Assembly (NCBI RefSeq): GCF_002434505.1
Contig: NZ_DJKE01000005.1
Coordinates: 248,001 to 312,000, forward strand
Length of the DNA: 64,000 nt
Direction: 5' to 3'
Source: Brevundimonas sp. UBA6550
Lineage (GTDB): Bacteria > Pseudomonadota > Alphaproteobacteria > Caulobacterales > Caulobacteraceae
Under the pieces are notes generated by a model. That model was not told the DNA's origin. It did not search any database and worked only from the letters and a program-made list of their open reading frames with translations. Below are positions 59,918 through 64,000 of this stretch, in pieces (the stretch's first letter is position 1; each line of letters starts with the position of its first letter). The translations under genes and the position numbers were made by a program.

Positions 59918-62620
59918 TCAGGCCGTCAGGCGGTTCAGGGCGGCCTGGAAATTGGCGGCCTGGGTCTGCTGATAGGCGGTGGAGGAGCCGCCGACCGTCT
60001 GGGTGTTGGTGGTCGGCGCCGTCTGCGGCCCCAGCGACCGATAGGCCGAACGCACCGCCGTCATGGCCTGAGCCAAGGCGTCGATGGCGGCCTTGATGCC
60101 GGCCGGGTCGTTCAGATTCAGGGTGTTGGGCAGGTTCAGCCCATAGGTCTTGGCCGACTTGTCGCCTGTCTTGCCGACGAAGCCGGGCGACAGCCCCAGC
60201 GCGGCCAGGGCGTCCTTGCCCACCGCTCCGGCCGAGATGACGGCCCCGTCCTTGTTGTCGGCGGCCACGATCTGCAGCCGCTGCACCGGCGGCACGACGC
60301 GCGAATCGGTGATGACGGTGGCCTTCAGCTGGCGGTTGGAGGCCGTCATGATCTTCTTGGCCAGGGTGTCCAGCGTATCCTTGGCCTCGATCGTCACGGC
60401 GACGGCGCGCCCTCCGCCGGCCGGGGAGATGCTGAACTGATCGCCGACACGCGCCGACGTGGCCACGGTCAGAAGCTTGGAGTCCGCCTGCATGATCTCG
60501 CCCTGCGGCAGGCCCAGCCGGTCCAGAACGCTGGCGCCGCCGGAGACGATGCTGAGGCTGGTCGGCGTGACCTGGTCCCCCTCCCCGCGCCAGGTCTGAT
60601 TGTATTCGACGGCGCCGGTGGCCAGGTCCAGCCGCGCCAGATAGGCCCTGGTCGGATCGGTCTTGGCGGCGCCCGCGTCGCGGTTCGTGCCGGTGATCCA
60701 GACCTTGCCGTCCTTGATCTTGACGTCGGCGGCGGTGTCATTGCCGGACCCGCCGAAATAGGTCAGCCGGTCGCTGGACGCGGATTGCAGATCGGTCGAC
60801 AGGGTGGCCACGAAGACGTCGGTTCCGCCGGCATGGGCCTTGGTCACCGTGCCGATATCCAGAGCTGGATTGTCCGTCTGTCCCGTCAACACGACCTGGC
60901 CGTTCTCCACCGAAATCCCGGCGATGGAGCCGCTGGCCAGCCCCAGGTCGCGCGTCGCCGCCAGGGTCGGCACGCCGGACCCGTCCAGGGTGAAGCGGCG
61001 CACGACGGCGCGGCCGTCCTCGACGCCTGCGGTATAGATGTCGGCCCCCGACACCGTCATGGCCTGGACGGAATCGTCGCCATCGGTGCCGAACTGAAGC
61101 GTCGAAAGGTTCACCCCGACGTCCGGGCCGTTGATCTTGACCGGCTTTTCCTGGAACGTCTGAAGATAGGAATCCCAGCCGCCCAGGGCCGCCTGTCCCG
61201 GCATGGCGGATTTGGAGCGCCCGGCGACATAGACCATGCCGTCCGCGCCGAAGCTGACCTCGGTCGCCTCGTCCGCCGCCTTGGCGCCGCGTCTCTGGGT
61301 CCACAACTCCTTGCCGTCGTCGTCGAAGACGGTGACGAAACTGTCGGCGGTGTTGGCCACGTCGCCGCTCTTGCCCGGCTCCAGCGCCCCGGTGACGGAA
61401 CCCGCCACCGCGACCCGACCGTCGGCGTCCACCGCGATGGAGAAGCCGTTCGCGCTCGAGGCGGCGCCCAGCAGCTTGGTCTGGAGCAGGTTTCCGCCTG
61501 AATCGTATTTCAGCAGGGCCACGTCGCGGGCGCCCTTGATCGGCTGATTGGCGGCGCCCTGGGTCAGGTCGGCGACCACCCAGATCGCGCCGTCCGGCGC
61601 GGGCGCGCTGGCGCGGACGGCGGCGACCCCGGCGGGCAGATCGGTCTGGCCCGCCCGCCCCTCGACCCAGAAGGGATCGTCGACGCCCTGCTGGGCGCCA
61701 GGCGCCGCGCCGCCGTCGGCCTGGAACTTCAGCAGCTGCGCCGCGCCCTTGGCGCCGGAGCCCTGGGTCACATAGACCGCATCGGACGTATCGACGGCCT
61801 GGAAGCCGACGGTCTCGCCCACGGCGCCGCGCACCCGCAGCGCCCACTGATCCGGCCCGGCCGGCAGGGTGATGGTCTTTGAGCCGCTCTTGATGACCTT
61901 GGGCTGGCTTTCGATCATCTGCCGCTCGACGCGGGTGTCGACCCCGGCGGCCTCCAGCGCGCCGTTGATATGGGCGATCACATTGTCCATCGTCCGGGGC
62001 GTGGCGCCCATGTCGGACAGGTCGATGCCGACCGACTGCGTCCCGGCGTTGGTGCGGATGGTGACGGCGAACTTCACGTCGCCTTGGAACGCCTTGACGC
62101 TGTCGCTCAGCGCGCCGTCGTGGATCGGGGTCGTGGTGAAGGTGGTCTGGGCCTTCTCCAGCGCAAAGCCGGTCTTGACCGTGGACTTGGACACGCCCTG
62201 CACCATCCGCACGTCCTCGAAACCGGCGGACTTCAGATAGTCCGACATCTCGACCATGCCCGCCTCGAACCGCTTGCCGACCTGGGCGGCCTCGGCGCTG
62301 CTCAGGCCCTTGGCGTTGGCGCGGTCGGCCAGGGCGCTGAGGGCGTTCAGGCCCTGATAAAGGGCGAACAGCTTGCGATAGTCGGTGGAGGCGCCGGCCA
62401 TGTCCAGATCGACGGCGGCCTCGTTGATCAGTCGCCGCCCGGCCAGCGCGGCGCGCACCATGTCGCTGGCCTTGGGCGCCGCAGCGGCGGCGGTGGAGGC
62501 CCACGGCGCCGTCGGCTGGGTCTTCTTTGCCTTCGCGGGCGTGGCGGCCATGCCGATAGGCGACGACGACGCCCCCGTCGACGTCCCGAACAGACCCAGC
62601 AGATAGCTGTTGTTGATCAT
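59918..62620 (-). CDS. flaEY: FlaEY-like flagellar protein (beta-propeller repeats)
   Basis: A protein of 900 residues with no signal peptide. The first ~150 residues are helical and flagellin-like in tone. The middle, about residues 330-640, has repeated segments such as YFGGSGNDTAADVKIKDGKVWITGTN, a beta-propeller (SBBP) pattern. The C-terminal ~230 residues again show helix-rich flagellin-like character (TLDTLAKKIMTASN). It lies just downstream of flagellin on the same strand. A role in flagellin regulation or modification in the Caulobacter manner is inferred from position and layout. The symbol is tentative. Confidence 0.6.
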   Translation of the reverse strand: MINNSYLLGLFGTSTGASSSPIGMAATPAKAKKTQPTAPWASTAAAAAPKASDMVRAALAGRRLINEAAVDLDMAGASTDYRKLFALYQGLNALSALADRANAKGLSSAEAAQVGKRFEAGMVEMSDYLKSAGFEDVRMVQGVSKSTVKTGFALEKAQTTFTTTPIHDGALSDSVKAFQGDVKFAVTIRTNAGTQSVGIDLSDMGATPRTMDNVIAHINGALEAAGVDTRVERQMIESQPKVIKSGSKTITLPAGPDQWALRVRGAVGETVGFQAVDTSDAVYVTQGSGAKGAAQLLKFQADGGAAPGAQQGVDDPFWVEGRAGQTDLPAGVAAVRASAPAPDGAIWVVADLTQGAANQPIKGARDVALLKYDSGGNLLQTKLLGAASSANGFSIAVDADGRVAVAGSVTGALEPGKSGDVANTADSFVTVFDDDGKELWTQRRGAKAADEATEVSFGADGMVYVAGRSKSAMPGQAALGGWDSYLQTFQEKPVKINGPDVGVNLSTLQFGTDGDDSVQAMTVSGADIYTAGVEDGRAVVRRFTLDGSGVPTLAATRDLGLASGSIAGISVENGQVVLTGQTDNPALDIGTVTKAHAGGTDVFVATLSTDLQSASSDRLTYFGGSGNDTAADVKIKDGKVWITGTNRDAGAAKTDPTRAYLARLDLATGAVEYNQTWRGEGDQVTPTSLSIVSGGASVLDRLGLPQGEIMQADSKLLTVATSARVGDQFSISPAGGGRAVAVTIEAKDTLDTLAKKIMTASNRQLKATVITDSRVVPPVQRLQIVAADNKDGAVISAGAVGKDALAALGLSPGFVGKTGDKSAKTYGLNLPNTLNLNDPAGIKAAIDALAQAMTAVRSAYRSLGPQTAPTTNTQTVGGSSTAYQQTQAANFQAALNRLTA

Positions 62621-62677
62621 TCAGGCGGCTCCGCGTCGATCATGCCGCCAGCCCGATAACGAACCCTTAAATCCCGA

Positions 62678-63532
62678 TCAGCCCTTGAACAGCGACAGGA
62701 TGATCTGCGGCGACTGGTTGGCGATGGACAGGGCCTGGACGCCCAGTTGCTGCTGCACCTGCAAGGCGGTCAGGCGGGCGCTTTCCTTGGCCATGTCCGC
62801 ATCTACCAGATTGCCGATGCCCGCCTCCAGCGCATCGGACAGTTTGCCGACATAGGTGGTGTGACGTTCGATCTGCTTGGACTGGGCGCCCAGTTCGGCC
62901 AGGCGCGCCGTGCTGGTGGAGATGGCGGCGTTGATCCGCGTCAGGGCGTCGTCGGCCTTGGCCTTGGTCAGCAGGTCCGGCGCCGCCGTGGCGGGCGTCG
63001 CCGCTGCATTGGCGGCCAGCCCCAGTCCGGCCAGCGTCAGGTTCTGGCGGTTCAGCGTGATGGTTTCCGCACCATCGGCGCTGGCCAGGAAGTTGATGCC
63101 GGCGGTCGCCGTGCCATCCAGAATGTTGGATCCGTCGAAGATCGCATTGTCCGCGAACGACTGGACCGACTTCAGCAGGGCCTGGAACTCGTCGTTGTAG
63201 GAGGTCCGCATAGCCAGGGTGGCGCTCTCGTCGGAGGCGGCGGTGGCCTTGCTCTTCAGCTCGACCAGAAGGTCCGAAATCTGCTCGCCGGCCGCCAGCG
63301 ACACGTCGGCGATGGAGGTCGCGCGTTTCAGGCTGGTTGCGACGGCTTCCAGCGACCCGCGATCCGCGCGCTGTCCCTGGGCCACGGCCCAGACGGCCGC
63401 GTTGTCCCGCGCGCCTTGAACCTTCAGCCCCGTATTCACCCGGCTCTGCGTCGAAGCCAACTGATCGTTGGTCCTGTTCAGATTCTGCAGGGCGATCATC
63501 GCCGAGGTGTTGGTGTGGATGCTGGTGGTCAT
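62678..63532 (-). CDS. Flagellin
   Basis: A protein of 284 residues from the ATG at 63532. The N-terminal coiled coil (TSIHTNTSAMIALQNLNRTND through about residue 130) and the C-terminal coiled coil (from about 195, ending QSPQIILSLFKG) flank a short central domain, typical for Caulobacter-type flagellins of under 300 residues. It polymerises into the filament after export by the flagellar type III system. The ATG 12 codons upstream in a longer frame is unlikely because flagellins begin near this Met. Confidence 0.95.
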   Translation of the reverse strand: MTTSIHTNTSAMIALQNLNRTNDQLASTQSRVNTGLKVQGARDNAAVWAVAQGQRADRGSLEAVATSLKRATSIADVSLAAGEQISDLLVELKSKATAASDESATLAMRTSYNDEFQALLKSVQSFADNAIFDGSNILDGTATAGINFLASADGAETITLNRQNLTLAGLGLAANAAATPATAAPDLLTKAKADDALTRINAAISTSTARLAELGAQSKQIERHTTYVGKLSDALEAGIGNLVDADMAKESARLTALQVQQQLGVQALSIANQSPQIILSLFKG

Positions 63533-63567
63533 GGCTTCAAGCCCCGGACGTTCTGTTAGCTCCAGCA

Positions 63568-63580
63568 TTAACCATGAGTC
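63568..63580. promoter_or_regulatory. CtrA half-site and CcrM (GANTC) site upstream of flagellin
   Basis: TTAACCAT (63568-63575), a CtrA half-site as described in Caulobacter, is followed at once by GAGTC (63576-63580), a CcrM methylation site. They lie 35-48 bp upstream of the flagellin start. A second TTAA occurs at 63593. Cell-cycle control of the gene is a reasonable inference. Confidence 0.4.
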
Positions 63581-63667
63581 GTGAGCGGAGGGTTAACGCC
63601 CCGGAAACCATGATTGCGCCGTCCGGCGAGCCGGCGGCGTTCACATTTCCAGAACCGACCCCCGCCG

Positions 63668-63940
63668 TCAGACGGAGGTGTTTACCACCTTGCCGCCGCG
63701 ATAGGTCGGATCGACGGCCAGTTTCTGCACGTCCTCGCGCGGCAGCTGTCGGATCACCTCACCCGTCACCCGGTCCAGGACCTTATAGACATAGCGGTTG
63801 TTGCCGACCGCCTCGATGGTCAGGCGATACTGGCCGACGTCGCTGTTGTCGTTTCGGGCGTGGGGTTGCGCGACCGGGCCGGACGCAGGCGTTGAAGCGA
63901 TCTGGGGTACGCTTGTTACTCTCGCGACATGATTTGTCAT
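63668..63940 (-). CDS. flaG: FlaG-family protein
   Basis: A protein of 90 residues from the ATG at 63940; a Met eight codons upstream is possible. It has the FlaG pattern: a disordered N-terminus, then LTIEAVGNNRYVYKVLDRVTGEVIRQLPREDVQKLA (about residues 40-76). FlaG affects filament length and often lies beside flagellin genes, as here. The 135 bp to the flagellin start hold the CtrA and CcrM sites. Confidence 0.85.
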   Translation of the reverse strand: MTNHVARVTSVPQIASTPASGPVAQPHARNDNSDVGQYRLTIEAVGNNRYVYKVLDRVTGEVIRQLPREDVQKLAVDPTYRGGKVVNTSV

Positions 63941-64000
63941 GGCTCCCCGCGCGGATGGGTCCACGCGCCTCTAGGGGGTGAACGACGCTCGGCCGGGGCG

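Noticed and set aside
63533..63667. A sigma-54 promoter for flagellin
   Set aside because: A GG/GC pair exists upstream but with the wrong spacing (11 rather than 10 bp), so I did not call it.

Overview
The window looks like chromosome from a Caulobacterales alphaproteobacterium, most likely Brevundimonas or a close relative. The reasons are the high GC content, Caulobacter-type flagellin next to a FlaEY-like protein and FlaG, an alphaproteobacterial SOS box (GTTC-N7-GTTC) upstream of ssb, several TonB receptors, and a GyrA quinolone-pocket sequence unlike that of enterobacteria. I see no insertion sequence, integrase, CRISPR array or rRNA. Genus is inferred from gene content only.

Layout. 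1-3.3 kb: the 3' end of tgt, a lipoprotein, and a divergent TetR regulator / Coq4-like / DUF2147 unit. 3.3-11.8 kb: a flavin dehydrogenase divergent from a large TonB receptor, with a perfect 18-bp palindrome between them; then two tandem paralogous secreted four-cysteine proteins and a second TonB-receptor-like barrel. 11.9-30.2 kb: an accessory catabolic region made of a TRAP transporter (dctP and fused dctQM), two PCC-domain proteins, two short-chain dehydrogenases, D-lactate dehydrogenase (dld), an AEC permease, a PhyH-type dioxygenase, GntR and IclR regulators, a thiolase, an acyl-CoA ligase, an OprB-like porin, an FAD/NAD(P)-binding protein, tRNA-Lys and a CaiB-type CoA transferase. 30.3-37.6 kb: a small lipoprotein, tamA-tamB, and an ArsC-like reductase with a membrane protein. 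37.7-44.2 kb: an arginine succinyltransferase (AST) operon (M20 hydrolase, astA, astD, astB, MHS permease). 44.3-59.8 kb: mostly housekeeping genes (phhA, hspQ, Ppx/GppA, two cyclophilins, coaD, class IV aminotransferase, gyrA, sodC, DUF1003, EamA, a Phd/VapC-type toxin-antitoxin pair, a DUF393 / epimerase-DoxX / DUF2269 operon, ssb). 59.9-64 kb: flagellar genes (flaEY-like, flagellin, flaG).

The main finding is that four divergently arranged transcription units between 14 and 26 kb each carry a copy of one palindrome, GGTCCA-N5-TGGACC, in their promoter regions. One copy lies 15 bp upstream of the iclR gene, so a single IclR-family protein probably controls a whole undescribed catabolic system: outer-membrane entry, TRAP uptake, redox steps, a D-2-hydroxyacid oxidation arm and CoA-dependent breakdown. 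The substrate cannot be read from the sequence.

Other notable points are a Tgt whose three zinc cysteines are replaced, GyrA with Ala/Met at the two main quinolone-pocket positions, an AT-rich mosaic block inside a TonB receptor, duplicated secreted proteins with a shared 5' leader, an AST operon with no local astC or astE but led by an M20 hydrolase, and perfect 30-bp inverted repeats shared by two distant intergenic regions.
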